From Actinomycetes bacterium (GTDB taxonomy: Bacteria > Actinomycetota > Actinomycetes > Streptosporangiales > Streptosporangiaceae): DNA of 48,611 bases. Shown here in pieces: positions 23,010 through 30,440 of this stretch. A program made the position numbers and the translations under genes. The stretch spans positions 1 to 48,611 of the forward strand of contig JAOPYO010000451.1 of assembly GCA_025964575.1 (NCBI GenBank). The letters are read 5' to 3'. The notes below the pieces were generated by a model. The model worked only from the letters and a program-made list of their open reading frames with translations. It was not told the DNA's origin and did not search any database. Position 1 is the first letter of the stretch, and each line of letters starts with the position of its first letter.

Positions 23010-24416
23010 ATGATCCACTGGTTGCAACATGAGACAGGTGGTCTGCTGCTACTGTGCGCGGCGGCCATCGCGGTACTGCTCTTCCTCATCATCAGGGTCA
23101 AGCTGGAGCCGTTCATCGCTCTGCTGGTCTCCGGCCTGCTCCTCGCATTGGCCGCCGGGCTGCCCGTCAACCAGATCGTCGGCACCGCGCTGAGTTCCAA
23201 GACGTCGATCCTGGAAACCGGATTCGGTGGCATCCTCGGGCACATCGCGCCGATCATCGGTCTCGGCACGATCCTCGGCGCGATCCTGGAGGCCTCGGGC
23301 GGCGCCGACGTGCTGACCCGCAAGCTGCTCGGCGTGTTCGGTGAGAGGGGGGCGCCGCTGGCGATGGGCGTGACCGGGCTCATCTTCGGCATCCCCGTCT
23401 TCTTCGACATCGGCATCTTCGTCCTCGCGCCCCTGGTCTACATCGCGGCCAAACGCGGCGGGCGGTCGCTGGTGCTGTATGCGCTACCGCTGCTGGCCGG
23501 CCTCTCGATGACCCATGCGTTCCTGCCTCCGCACCCGGGCCCGGTGGCCGCCTCTGGTCTGCTCGGCGTCCAGCTCGGCTGGCTGATCGTGATGGGCGTG
23601 GCTTGTGGCATCCCGGCCTTCCTGGTCGCGGGTGTGGCGTGGGGTGCCTGGATCGGCAAGCGGGTGCAGATCGAAGTGCCGGCCGAGTTCATCGTGGCGG
23701 AGGCGGAGGCGGAGGCGGAGGCGGAGAGCGAAAGCGCCGAACGCCCTGCACCGTCCCTGACGCTGGTCGGCCTGATCATCGCCGTGCCGCTGGTGCTGAT
23801 CCTGCTCGCCACGTTCGGCACGGTCTGGTGGAAGACCAGTTCGGTGCTGCCGATACTGACCTTCGTGGGCAACCCCGTCGTGGCCCTCACCATCGCCGTC
23901 CTGCTCGCCACCTGGCTGCTCGGCACCCGACGCGGCATTCCCGGCCGTGACCTGGCCGAGCTGGCGACCAAGTCCCTGCGCCCCGTCGGCATGATCCTGC
24001 TGGTCGTCGGGGCCGGCGCGTTCTTCGGCGCGGTCATCTCCGCGACCGGAGTCGGTAAGGCGCTCGCCGGCACCCTGTCCGACGCGGGTCTGCCAGTGAT
24101 CGTGTTGGCCTATCTGATCAGCTGCGGTCTGCGGCTCGCTCAGGGGTCGGCGACCGTCGCCATCGTCACCGCGAGTGGCATCATCGCGCCCTTGCTGCAT
24201 GACCACCACTACAGCCAGGCGCACCTGGCGCTGGTCGCGATCGCGATCTCCGCGGGTTCGATCATCGCCTCGCACGTCAACGACGGTGGCTTCTGGATAG
24301 TCTCCCGATACTTCAACATGTCGGTCAGGGACACGCTGAAGACCTGGACGGTACTCGAGACGATCCTGTCCGTGGTCGGCTTCGCCATGGCCGGTCTGCT
24401 CAGCCTCGTCATCTGA
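23010..24416 (+). CDS. GntP-family gluconate:H+ symporter-like permease
   Basis: This is a 468-residue inner-membrane symporter with 12-14 helices. It matches the GntP family of proton-coupled carriers for gluconate and other sugar acids: MTHAFLPPHPGPVAAS is the signature loop, ETGFGGILGHIAPIIGLGTI is an N-terminal conserved segment, GLIFGIPVFFDIGIFVLAPL the central one, and AQGSATVAIVTASGIIAPLL with SHVNDGGFWIVSRYFNMS the C-terminal ones. ATG 23010 has GAAAGG ahead. A run of five GGCGGA repeats encodes an EAEAEAEAE segment in the central loop. It ends the lyase-deacylase operon, 82 bp after the deacylase, and probably imports the N-acylated sugar acid. A terminator follows directly. Confidence 0.93.
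   Translation: MIHWLQHETGGLLLLCAAAIAVLLFLIIRVKLEPFIALLVSGLLLALAAGLPVNQIVGTALSSKTSILETGFGGILGHIAPIIGLGTILGAILEASGGADVLTRKLLGVFGERGAPLAMGVTGLIFGIPVFFDIGIFVLAPLVYIAAKRGGRSLVLYALPLLAGLSMTHAFLPPHPGPVAASGLLGVQLGWLIVMGVACGIPAFLVAGVAWGAWIGKRVQIEVPAEFIVAEAEAEAEAESESAERPAPSLTLVGLIIAVPLVLILLATFGTVWWKTSSVLPILTFVGNPVVALTIAVLLATWLLGTRRGIPGRDLAELATKSLRPVGMILLVVGAGAFFGAVISATGVGKALAGTLSDAGLPVIVLAYLISCGLRLAQGSATVAIVTASGIIAPLLHDHHYSQAHLALVAIAISAGSIIASHVNDGGFWIVSRYFNMSVRDTLKTWTVLETILSVVGFAMAGLLSLVI
23696..23725 (+). repeat. Hexanucleotide repeat (GGCGGA)5 inside the GntP gene
   Basis: Five exact tandem copies of GGCGGA encode alternating Ala and Glu in the large cytoplasmic loop of the permease. Copy-number changes would keep the frame, so the loop length could vary between strains without breaking the protein. 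Confidence 0.9.
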
Positions 24417-24431
24417 GATCCCCTCCCCCGA

Positions 24432-24465
24432 CCTGGGCACCCTCGGCGACACGAGGGTGCCCAGG
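24432..24465. terminator. Bidirectional terminator hairpin
   Basis: CCTGGGCACCCTCG (24432-24445) pairs perfectly with CGAGGGTGCCCAGG (24452-24465) around the loop GCGACA. The 14-bp stem lies between the ends of the convergent GntP and MscS genes. No T-tract follows, as is usual in this genome type. Confidence 0.85.
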
Positions 24466-24469
24466 GCGG

Positions 24470-25528
24470 CTATTCCTGGTCGGCGCGGCCCCCGCCATGC
24501 CTTGAGATGTCGGCCCGGAACCTGGGCAGCGCGTCCGGGTGGTTCTCCCTCACCCACTCGACGAGCCGCTCCCGCACATCACACTTCAGATCCCAGGCGC
24601 TCGGGGCATCCGCGGCGCTCATCAGGGCGCGGACCTGGACGAGGCCGTTGGGCAGTACGTCGATGACCTGGAGCACCCAGTCGCGCTGGTCCCAGAGTGG
24701 GTGCTCCCGCAGGATGTCGTGCAGTTCGGCCCGCAGCTCAGCGAACGGGATCGACCAATCCAGGTTCAGGATCACCTCCCCGATCACCCGGCTACTGTGG
24801 CGGGTCCAGTTCTCGAACGGGGTGTGCGCGAAGTACGACACCGGCAGCACCAACCGCCGTTCGTCCCAGAGACGTAGGACGACGACGGTGAGCGTCAGTT
24901 CCTCGATCCGTCCCCACTCCCCGTTGACGACCAGCACGTCGTCGATCCGCAGAGCGTCACTGAAGACGAGCTGCAGCCCAGCGAACACGTTGCTAAGCGT
25001 GGATTGGGCAGCGACACCGGCAACGATGCCCACGATGCCCGCCGACGCCAGCAGGCTGGTGCTGAAGGGGCGCACCAGCGGGAACGTGTACAGCATCGCC
25101 CCTACGGCGATCAACACGATGACCACGGCGAGGGAACGCCGCAGCAGCATGATCTGTGTACGGAGCCGACGTGCCCGCCGGTTCCGTACGCCCTGGATCT
25201 CACTGAGGCGGCTCAGCATGACGTCGGTCGCCGCGTACGCCACCTGGACGATCAGCCAGGTGATCGAGATGGTGAGTGCGAGCGCTAACGCGTGCCGCAC
25301 CGGCTGGGCGGGATATCCGTTCAGAGTCGCCTGAGCAGGCAGTCCGCTCAGCGCTCCCACAAAGGCTGCGGTGACGAACGCCGGAGCTCCGCAACGGCGT
25401 ACGATCTGCGACACCAGCGGATGCTGCGCCAACAGACGGCTGGTCAGCCCCATCTTCAGGATCTGCACGAGCAGAAGAGCCCCTGCGATGAAGGCGGCCA
25501 TCCTGATAAACACACCGGCGTCCGACAC
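24470..25528 (-). CDS. MscS-family mechanosensitive ion channel
   Basis: This is a 352-residue membrane channel that should open on hypo-osmotic shock. Several hydrophobic helices in the N-terminal half lead to the pore-lining segment LLASAGIVGIVAGVAAQSTL. After it come SNVFAGLQLVFSDALRIDDV and LVVNGEWGRIEELTLTVVVL, the MscS pore and beta-domain motifs, and LVLPVSYFAHTPFENW. GTG 25528 is chosen because GGAAAGGATCACC precedes it directly; the longer open frame upstream is not membrane-like. The stop lies 5 bp from the shared terminator. No partner gene is evident. Confidence 0.92.
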   Translation of the reverse strand: MSDAGVFIRMAAFIAGALLLVQILKMGLTSRLLAQHPLVSQIVRRCGAPAFVTAAFVGALSGLPAQATLNGYPAQPVRHALALALTISITWLIVQVAYAATDVMLSRLSEIQGVRNRRARRLRTQIMLLRRSLAVVIVLIAVGAMLYTFPLVRPFSTSLLASAGIVGIVAGVAAQSTLSNVFAGLQLVFSDALRIDDVLVVNGEWGRIEELTLTVVVLRLWDERRLVLPVSYFAHTPFENWTRHSSRVIGEVILNLDWSIPFAELRAELHDILREHPLWDQRDWVLQVIDVLPNGLVQVRALMSAADAPSAWDLKCDVRERLVEWVRENHPDALPRFRADISRHGGGRADQE

Positions 25529-25884
25529 GGTGATCCTTTCCTCGCTCTGAACGCGGAGCCGGAAGGTGGGCCCTGGACGAGCCACGGTCATAGGCAGAGG
25601 GTCGCGGCTGTCCGTGCTTGGCGTATCCCTCAACCTGATGGCCCCACGCGCACCCGGGGGACCAGCACCACGATCATCAAACCCTCGATGACCTGCGGTC
25701 TTGGCAATGCCCCTCGGGGATGGGACAAGCCTAATTCCTCGGGATTCATGGCACCCTCCGCGACCGTGTCGTCCACGGCAGCCGTGCGCCCACCCCTCCC
25801 AACGTCTACACGCATTGAGGATGTGACGGAAGGTAACGCCGACCACAGTGGACACGGGAAGTCCGGAGGGAGGCCTGGACGACG
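25529..25884. other. Divergent promoter region between MscS and MFS genes
   Basis: This 356-bp gap contains no gene that I can support; the open frames here are extensions of neighbours. A purine-rich GGAGGGAGG leads into the MFS start at 25885. No repeat or RNA element stands out. Confidence 0.45.
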
Positions 25885-27369
25885 ATGATCAGCCGATCTG
25901 AACCGAGCCCGGCCACCGGAACCGTCCGCAGCCTGGTGCCCGCCCGGCTGGACCGGCTGCCCTGGAGCCGTTTTCACACGCGCATCATCGTCGCGCTGGG
26001 TGTCGCCTGGGTCCTGGACGGTCTGGAGATCACCATCGCCGGCGCCGTGGGTGCGGTCCTTCAGCGTTCGGACACGCTGCACCTCAGCTCTACCGCTGTG
26101 GGCTTCTCCGCCACCGTCTATCTCATCGGCGAGGTCGCCGGCGCGTTGTTCTTCGGCCGCATGTCGGACCGGCTCGGCCGGCGCCGACTCTTCATCGCCA
26201 CGCTCGCTCTTTACCTGGTGGCGAGCGGCCTCACGGGACTGTCACCGGTGTACGGGGTATTCCTGCTCTTCCGGTTCTTCGCCGGCATGGGGATCGGAGG
26301 CGAATACGCGGCGGTCAACTCCGCGATCGACGAACTGATCCCCGCCGCGAACCGGGGCTACGCGGACCTCGCCGTCAACGGCACCTACTGGCTGGGAGCG
26401 ATCATCGGCGCTCTCGGAAGCTACGTCCTGCTCGATCCCAGCCTGCTCCCCGCCAACGTCGGCTGGCGGATCGCCTTCCTCATCGGACCGCTCATCGGCG
26501 TCGCGATCTGGGGTCTGCGGCGCAACCTGCCGGAGAGTCCCCGGTGGCTGCTCACCCACGGGCGAGCGAAGGAGGCCGAGGAGGCCGTCGCGCGGATCGA
26601 GCGGGAGATCGAGGCCTCGGGAGTTCGTCTCCCGCCCGTCGACCCCGACAAGACGATCGAGGTCAGGGCTACCGGCCCGGTGCCGTTTCTGCGGATCGCC
26701 CAAGTGATGTTCCGCCAGTACCGATCCCGCTCGATCCTCGGCGCTTCACTCATGATCAGTCAGTCGTTCCTCTACAACGCGATCTTCTTCACCTATGTCC
26801 TCGTCCTCACCCACTTCTACGGGGTGAGCCCCTCTGCGGCACCAAAGTTCCTGCTCGCCTTCGCGGTGGGCAATCTCCTCGGCCCGCTCACCCTCGGGCG
26901 TCTCTTCGACACGCTCGGGCGCAAGCGAATGATCTCGGGCACCTACATCGTGTCCGGAGTGCTGCTGGCCATCACGGGCTACCTGTTCCAGCAGCACCTG
27001 CTGAACGCGACGACCCAGACGTTCCTGTGGTCGGTGATCTTCTTCTTCGCATCGAGTGCGGCCAGTTCGGCCTATCTCACCGTGAGCGAGATCTTCCCGC
27101 TCGAGCTGAGAGCTCAGGCGATCGCGTTCTTCTTCTCCATCGCGCAGGTGTTCGGCGCGATGGGGCCGCTGATCTTCGGGGCCCTCATCGGCGATCAACA
27201 GCACCCCGATCCGAACCGGTTGTTCCTCGGATACAGCCTCGGCGCATTCATTATGATCGCGGGCGGAGTAGTGGAAGCGCTGATCGGGGTGAATGCCGAA
27301 CGCACGTCGCTCGAGGACATCGCGCAGCCCCTCTCAGCAGTCCCCCGGCCCGTGGCGACATCCCAATGA
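25885..27369 (+). CDS. Major facilitator superfamily transporter, sugar/organic-acid porter type
   Basis: This is a 494-residue 12-helix transporter. Signature loops are present: GRMSDRLGRRRLFI between helices 2 and 3, FRFFAGMGIGGEYAAVNSAI with the R..G.GGE pattern, LPESPRWLLTHGRAKEAEEA before the long central loop, and the second-half GRLFDTLGRKRMI. Helices are rich in Phe and Gly, as in the sugar-porter/SV2-like and benzoate-like porters. The substrate is unknown. ATG 25885 follows a purine-rich leader. The adjacent small gene (27409-27759) is on the same strand 39 bp downstream and may be co-transcribed. Confidence 0.9.
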   Translation: MISRSEPSPATGTVRSLVPARLDRLPWSRFHTRIIVALGVAWVLDGLEITIAGAVGAVLQRSDTLHLSSTAVGFSATVYLIGEVAGALFFGRMSDRLGRRRLFIATLALYLVASGLTGLSPVYGVFLLFRFFAGMGIGGEYAAVNSAIDELIPAANRGYADLAVNGTYWLGAIIGALGSYVLLDPSLLPANVGWRIAFLIGPLIGVAIWGLRRNLPESPRWLLTHGRAKEAEEAVARIEREIEASGVRLPPVDPDKTIEVRATGPVPFLRIAQVMFRQYRSRSILGASLMISQSFLYNAIFFTYVLVLTHFYGVSPSAAPKFLLAFAVGNLLGPLTLGRLFDTLGRKRMISGTYIVSGVLLAITGYLFQQHLLNATTQTFLWSVIFFFASSAASSAYLTVSEIFPLELRAQAIAFFFSIAQVFGAMGPLIFGALIGDQQHPDPNRLFLGYSLGAFIMIAGGVVEALIGVNAERTSLEDIAQPLSAVPRPVATSQ

Positions 27370-27408
27370 CCCTGTCACCGGCGGCAGGGCTGAGAAAAGG
27401 AGATGAGC

Positions 27409-27759
27409 ATGATGGCGGATACCCCGAAGGCCGACCACACCGAGTGGACGGACCGGTTTGATCGGCTGACGAAAGACCACGAAGGCCAGCACGTCACGAT
27501 CGAGCTGCTCGACCCGGAATACGGCGATCAGCATGAGGCCGAGCGGCTGCCGTTCGCCTACGCCACCTACGATCCCCGCGACGACGTGGTCATCGTGGCG
27601 GTCGGCGGCAACTCGCCACGGTATCCGGTCGTGCTCCGTCACATGATCTGGCATCCGTCAGAGGTGGACGTCGCACCAGATGGCGCTTTCAAGGTGGTCG
27701 AACAGGACGGCACCACCACTCTGGTGGCCTTCCACCCCGCCGAGTCCGCCGCCTCCTGA
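27409..27759 (+). CDS. DUF5335-like small protein
   Basis: This is a 116-residue soluble acidic protein. It has DHTEWTDRFDRLTKDHEGQH, then VTIELLDPEYGDQHEAERLP, FAYATYDPRDDVVIVAVGG and VLRHMIWHPSEVDV, which fits the pattern of the small DUF5335 family, whose function is unknown. The start is ambiguous between ATG 27403, 27409 and 27412; the Shine-Dalgarno AAGGAG touches the first, so I take 27409. It ends 25 bp from the convergent oxidoreductase gene and follows the MFS gene closely. Confidence 0.7.
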   Translation: MMADTPKADHTEWTDRFDRLTKDHEGQHVTIELLDPEYGDQHEAERLPFAYATYDPRDDVVIVAVGGNSPRYPVVLRHMIWHPSEVDVAPDGAFKVVEQDGTTTLVAFHPAESAAS

Positions 27760-27783
27760 CAGCAAGGCCGGCGTCAGGCTTCC

Positions 27784-28665
27784 TCAACCACTGCGGATCA
27801 CGTCGGTCTCGGCGGCATCGATCACCTGCTGCAGGCGCAGGCCGCGATGCACGTCCAGTTCGTGCGGCATGCCATGCGCGACGGCGTCAGCGAACTCCCG
27901 GAACATCGTCTCGAAGGTGTCAGGCCCGACCGCCGCCGCGCAGTCGATCTCGGCGGCGCCGCCGGAGCCGAAGATCTCGACCTCGGCCCGCTCCGGCTCG
28001 ACCGGCACCGCGGCCGACAGCGAGGCCTCGCTGAACCGCCCACCCTCATGCTCGAGCAGCAGCCCGATCCAACCGAGTGGATCGCCGTGGGCTCGCACCC
28101 CGACCACCCGGCCCAAGGCGGCGTCGAGCAGGTCCACGAGATTGGGCCCCTGATCCAGCAGCACGCCGCGCTCGCGCCGCCAGGCGCTCACGGACGACCC
28201 TCCTGACGCCGCCCCGGAGACGACCCGCCCACTGCCGCCCATCGGTCTCGTCCGTGGGACGGCGGTGGTCAGGAATTGCCGGACGGCAGGTGCGTAGCGC
28301 CACGTCAGCGCGAGCTGCGAGACGACACCGGAGAGGCTCACCGCCGCGGCCAGCTGCTCAGCCCCGGCCAGATCACCGGCGATCGGATTCTCCAGGAGCA
28401 CCGCCTTGGCCCGGCGCACGGCGTCGGAGGCGAGATCCGGCTGCGCCGCCGGCGGCACGGCGAACGCCACGGCGTCGCAGTGATCGAGCAGTTCTTCGTA
28501 GTGATGGAATACAGGCACCCCATATCGAGCCGCGAGATCACTGGCGCTCGCCGACGAACGGGCCCATATCCCAGCAAAGACGACATCTGGACATGCGGCG
28601 AGTGAAGGGGCGTGGACCTCTGTAGCCCTACGACCTGCGCCTACGAGACCAATCGCGACCGCCAT
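27784..28665 (-). CDS. Gfo/Idh/MocA-family oxidoreductase
   Basis: This is a 293-residue NAD(P)-dependent dehydrogenase, usually acting on sugars or inositols. The Rossmann start is IGLVGAGRRATEVHAPSLAA, followed by VVFAGIWARSSASASDLAAR and AVAFAVPPAAQPDLASDAVR. The family's EKP motif, whose lysine is catalytic, appears as LENPIAGD, with asparagine in the lysine place. The C-terminal domain is shorter than average (about 175 residues) but holds LALTWRYAP and LDQGPNLVDLLDAALG. The missing lysine suggests a changed or lost activity. The promoter region is shared with the divergent SIS gene; an inverted repeat sits at 28688-28719. Confidence 0.85.
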   Translation of the reverse strand: MAVAIGLVGAGRRATEVHAPSLAACPDVVFAGIWARSSASASDLAARYGVPVFHHYEELLDHCDAVAFAVPPAAQPDLASDAVRRAKAVLLENPIAGDLAGAEQLAAAVSLSGVVSQLALTWRYAPAVRQFLTTAVPRTRPMGGSGRVVSGAASGGSSVSAWRRERGVLLDQGPNLVDLLDAALGRVVGVRAHGDPLGWIGLLLEHEGGRFSEASLSAAVPVEPERAEVEIFGSGGAAEIDCAAAVGPDTFETMFREFADAVAHGMPHELDVHRGLRLQQVIDAAETDVIRSG

Positions 28666-28687
28666 GACCTCACCCTAGAACAGGGCC

Positions 28688-28719
28688 CGCCATGAGGGTG
28701 GGACCCCGCCCTCATGGCG
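28688..28719. repeat. Inverted repeat in a divergent promoter region
   Basis: CGCCATGAGGG (28688-28698) pairs perfectly with CCCTCATGGCG (28709-28719) over a 10-base loop. It lies 23 bp upstream of the oxidoreductase start, in a place where a terminator is not expected. It may be an operator or a leader hairpin on the minus-strand transcript. The rest of the 28666-28974 gap holds the two elements at 28860-28916 and no gene. Confidence 0.55.
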
Positions 28720-28859
28720 ACACCGAGCCCAAGAGGCCGCCGCCGCCCCCCGAATCACCTGTCCGAAATCACCGATACGAAGTGCCCGTCGGGTCGGCGC
28801 GAGGCCTCCGGGCGCTCCGCCCGGGACCACCGGGACCCAGTCGCCATCACTTCCAGCTA

Positions 28860-28916
28860 GTGATCGTTTGCGCTTGAGGACGCACAGAGATATTGCACGT
28901 TTGTGATCACTTATGC
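28860..28916. promoter_or_regulatory. Two candidate DeoR operator elements upstream of the SIS gene
   Basis: GTGATCGTTTGCGC (28860-28873) and GTGATCACTTATGC (28903-28916) are 43 bp apart, about four helix turns. Both resemble GTGATCGAATGCGG at the promoter of the cluster's own DeoR gene (33057-33070). The region is AT-rich and lies 60-115 bp before the GTG start of the SIS gene. Repression by DeoR from these sites is a reasoned inference. Confidence 0.55.
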
Positions 28917-28974
28917 TATTAAAACATCATTACTGCTCATAGCTGCGCTTGCCGCAGCTCAGAACGGAGTTGCC

Positions 28975-29868
28975 GTGACGACGCACGTCGAGACCGAGAT
29001 CGCCGACCAGCCGGCCTGCTGGCGGCGGGCCGCGGACCTTGCCTCCGCGCCCCTGCCGGGTCTGCCGGACCACGGCGAACGCGTCGCCGTCGTCGGCTGC
29101 GGCACTTCGTTCTTCATCGCCCAGGCGTACGCCTCGCTCCGGGAGAGCGCGGGCCTCGGTGAGACCGATGCCTTCGCGGCCTCGGAGATGCCGGCCGGCC
29201 GCCGCTATGACCGGGTGCTGGCGCTGACGCGTTCCGGTACCACCACCGAGGTCCTCGATCTGCTCGACCACGTGCGCGGCACGGTGGCGACGACTGCGAT
29301 CACCGCCGATCACGCCACCCCGATCATGACGGCCGCCGACCAGGTGGTGGTGCTGGACTTCGCCGACGAGCGCTCGGTCGTGCAGACCCGGTTCGCGACC
29401 ACCGCGCTCACCTTGTTCCGCGCTCACCTGGGTGAGGACCTCACCCGCGCCATCGCTGATGCCGAGCGGGCCGTTTCCGAGCCGCTCCCGGAAGGGGTCG
29501 TTGACCGCACCCAGTTCACCTTCCTCGGCGCCGGCTGGACCGTCGGGCTGGCCGCCGAGGCCGCTTTGAAGATGCGCGAGGCGTCGCTGAGCTGGACCGA
29601 GTCCTACCCGGCCAAGGAATACCGGCACGGGCCGATCGCCATCACCGACGAGCGTTCCGCGGTCTGGATGTTCGGGCCCGCCCCCGAGGGGCTGGCCGGG
29701 CAGGTCGCGGACACCGGCGGCCTCTGGGTCGAGCAGGGCCTCGACCCGCTGGCCTCGCTCATCGCAGCCCAGCGCCTGGCCCTGGCCCTGGCCACCACCC
29801 GGGGCCTGAACCCCGACTCCCCGCGGCACCTCACTCGCTCGGTCATCCTGCGCCCGGCCACCGTCTGA
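28975..29868 (+). CDS. SIS-domain sugar isomerase/deaminase (AgaS/FrlB-like)
   Basis: This is a 297-residue protein with two sugar-isomerase (SIS) domains. SIS1 has VAVVGCGTSFFIAQAYA and the phosphate-binding LTRSGTTTEVLDLLDHV. SIS2 has FTFLGAGWTVGLAAEAALKM and then SLSWTESYPAKEYRHGPIAI, resembling the isomerase half of GlmS and the AgaS/FrlB enzymes. Such proteins open or isomerise aminosugar or fructosamine phosphates with release of amine. GTG 28975 is preceded by CGGAG; the longer frame starts inside the promoter. It leads an operon with kinase and aldolase fragments, GH4 glycosidase and PfkB kinase. The true substrate is uncertain: galactosamine-6-phosphate is suggested by the tagatose-like neighbours. 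Confidence 0.85.
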   Translation: MTTHVETEIADQPACWRRAADLASAPLPGLPDHGERVAVVGCGTSFFIAQAYASLRESAGLGETDAFAASEMPAGRRYDRVLALTRSGTTTEVLDLLDHVRGTVATTAITADHATPIMTAADQVVVLDFADERSVVQTRFATTALTLFRAHLGEDLTRAIADAERAVSEPLPEGVVDRTQFTFLGAGWTVGLAAEAALKMREASLSWTESYPAKEYRHGPIAITDERSAVWMFGPAPEGLAGQVADTGGLWVEQGLDPLASLIAAQRLALALATTRGLNPDSPRHLTRSVILRPATV

Positions 29869-29869
29869 G

Positions 29870-30240
29870 ATGTTCCTGACCGTCACGCTCAACACCGCCC
29901 TCGACGTCACCTACGAGGTGGGACGGCTCGACCCGGGCGCCATACATCGGGTCGGTTCGCCGCGCGCCCGAGCGGGAGGCAAGGGGATCAACGTCGCCCG
30001 GGTGCTGTACGCCCTCGGAGAGAGGGTCTGTGTCGCGGGTTTCGCGGGTGGTCCGGCGGGCCAGGCGGTCCGCGCCGAACTGGCGGCCGCGGCCATTTCC
30101 GCCGAACTGGTCCCGGTGGCCGGAGAGACCCGGCGTACGGTCGCGGTGGTCGAGACGGCCACCGGCGACGCGACCCTGTTCAACGAGCCCGGCCCGGACG
30201 TCACGACAGCCGAATGGCAGGTCTTCCTCGGCCGCTTCGG
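29870..30240 (+). pseudogene. 1-phosphofructokinase/tagatose-6-phosphate kinase, N-terminal fragment
   Basis: The first 120 residues match the LacC/FruK class of PfkB kinases: FLTVTLNTALDVTYEVGRLD at the start, ARAGGKGINVARVLYALGER, and GFAGGPAGQAVRAEL. ATG 29870 overlaps nothing and lies 1 bp after the SIS stop. After FLGRFG the match ends abruptly near base 30240, before any of the ATP-binding half with GAGD, and the DNA continues as the tail of an aldolase in another frame. The normal length is about 310 residues. The open frame runs on into the GH4 gene in the same phase, which is chance. No functional kinase can be made. Confidence 0.85.
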
Positions 30241-30440
30241 GCATGACCAAGGTCAATATCGCGACCCAGTTGAACAAGATGTTCACCGGCGCCGTACGCG
30301 ACCAGCTGGCCGCCGACTCGGCTCTGGTCGACACCCGCCGCTATCTCGGCGCGGGCCGGGACGCCACCACCGCCGAGGTGGCCCCGCTGTTCCTCGTCCT
30401 GCTCTCCACCACCTCCCTCATGGAAGGCTCTTCCGCATGA
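30241..30440 (+). pseudogene. Class II fructose/tagatose-bisphosphate aldolase, C-terminal fragment
   Basis: From about 30241 a frame different from that of the kinase fragment reads GMTKVNIATQLNKMFTGAVR, then DQLAADSALVDTRRYLGAGR and ends MEGSSA with TGA 30438-30440. GM(S/T)KVNIAT is the conserved stretch of class II aldolases (FbaA/GatY/KbaY) near the C-terminus. The preceding barrel with the zinc histidines is missing. A deletion has joined the 5' part of the kinase gene to the 3' end of the aldolase gene. An internal ATG at 30243 exists but the product would be inactive. The stop overlaps the ATG of the GH4 gene, as in the intact operon. Confidence 0.85.

Noticed and set aside
28688..28719. 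Hairpin as a terminator
   Set aside because: It lies upstream of both divergent genes, so termination is not expected there; reported as an inverted repeat only.
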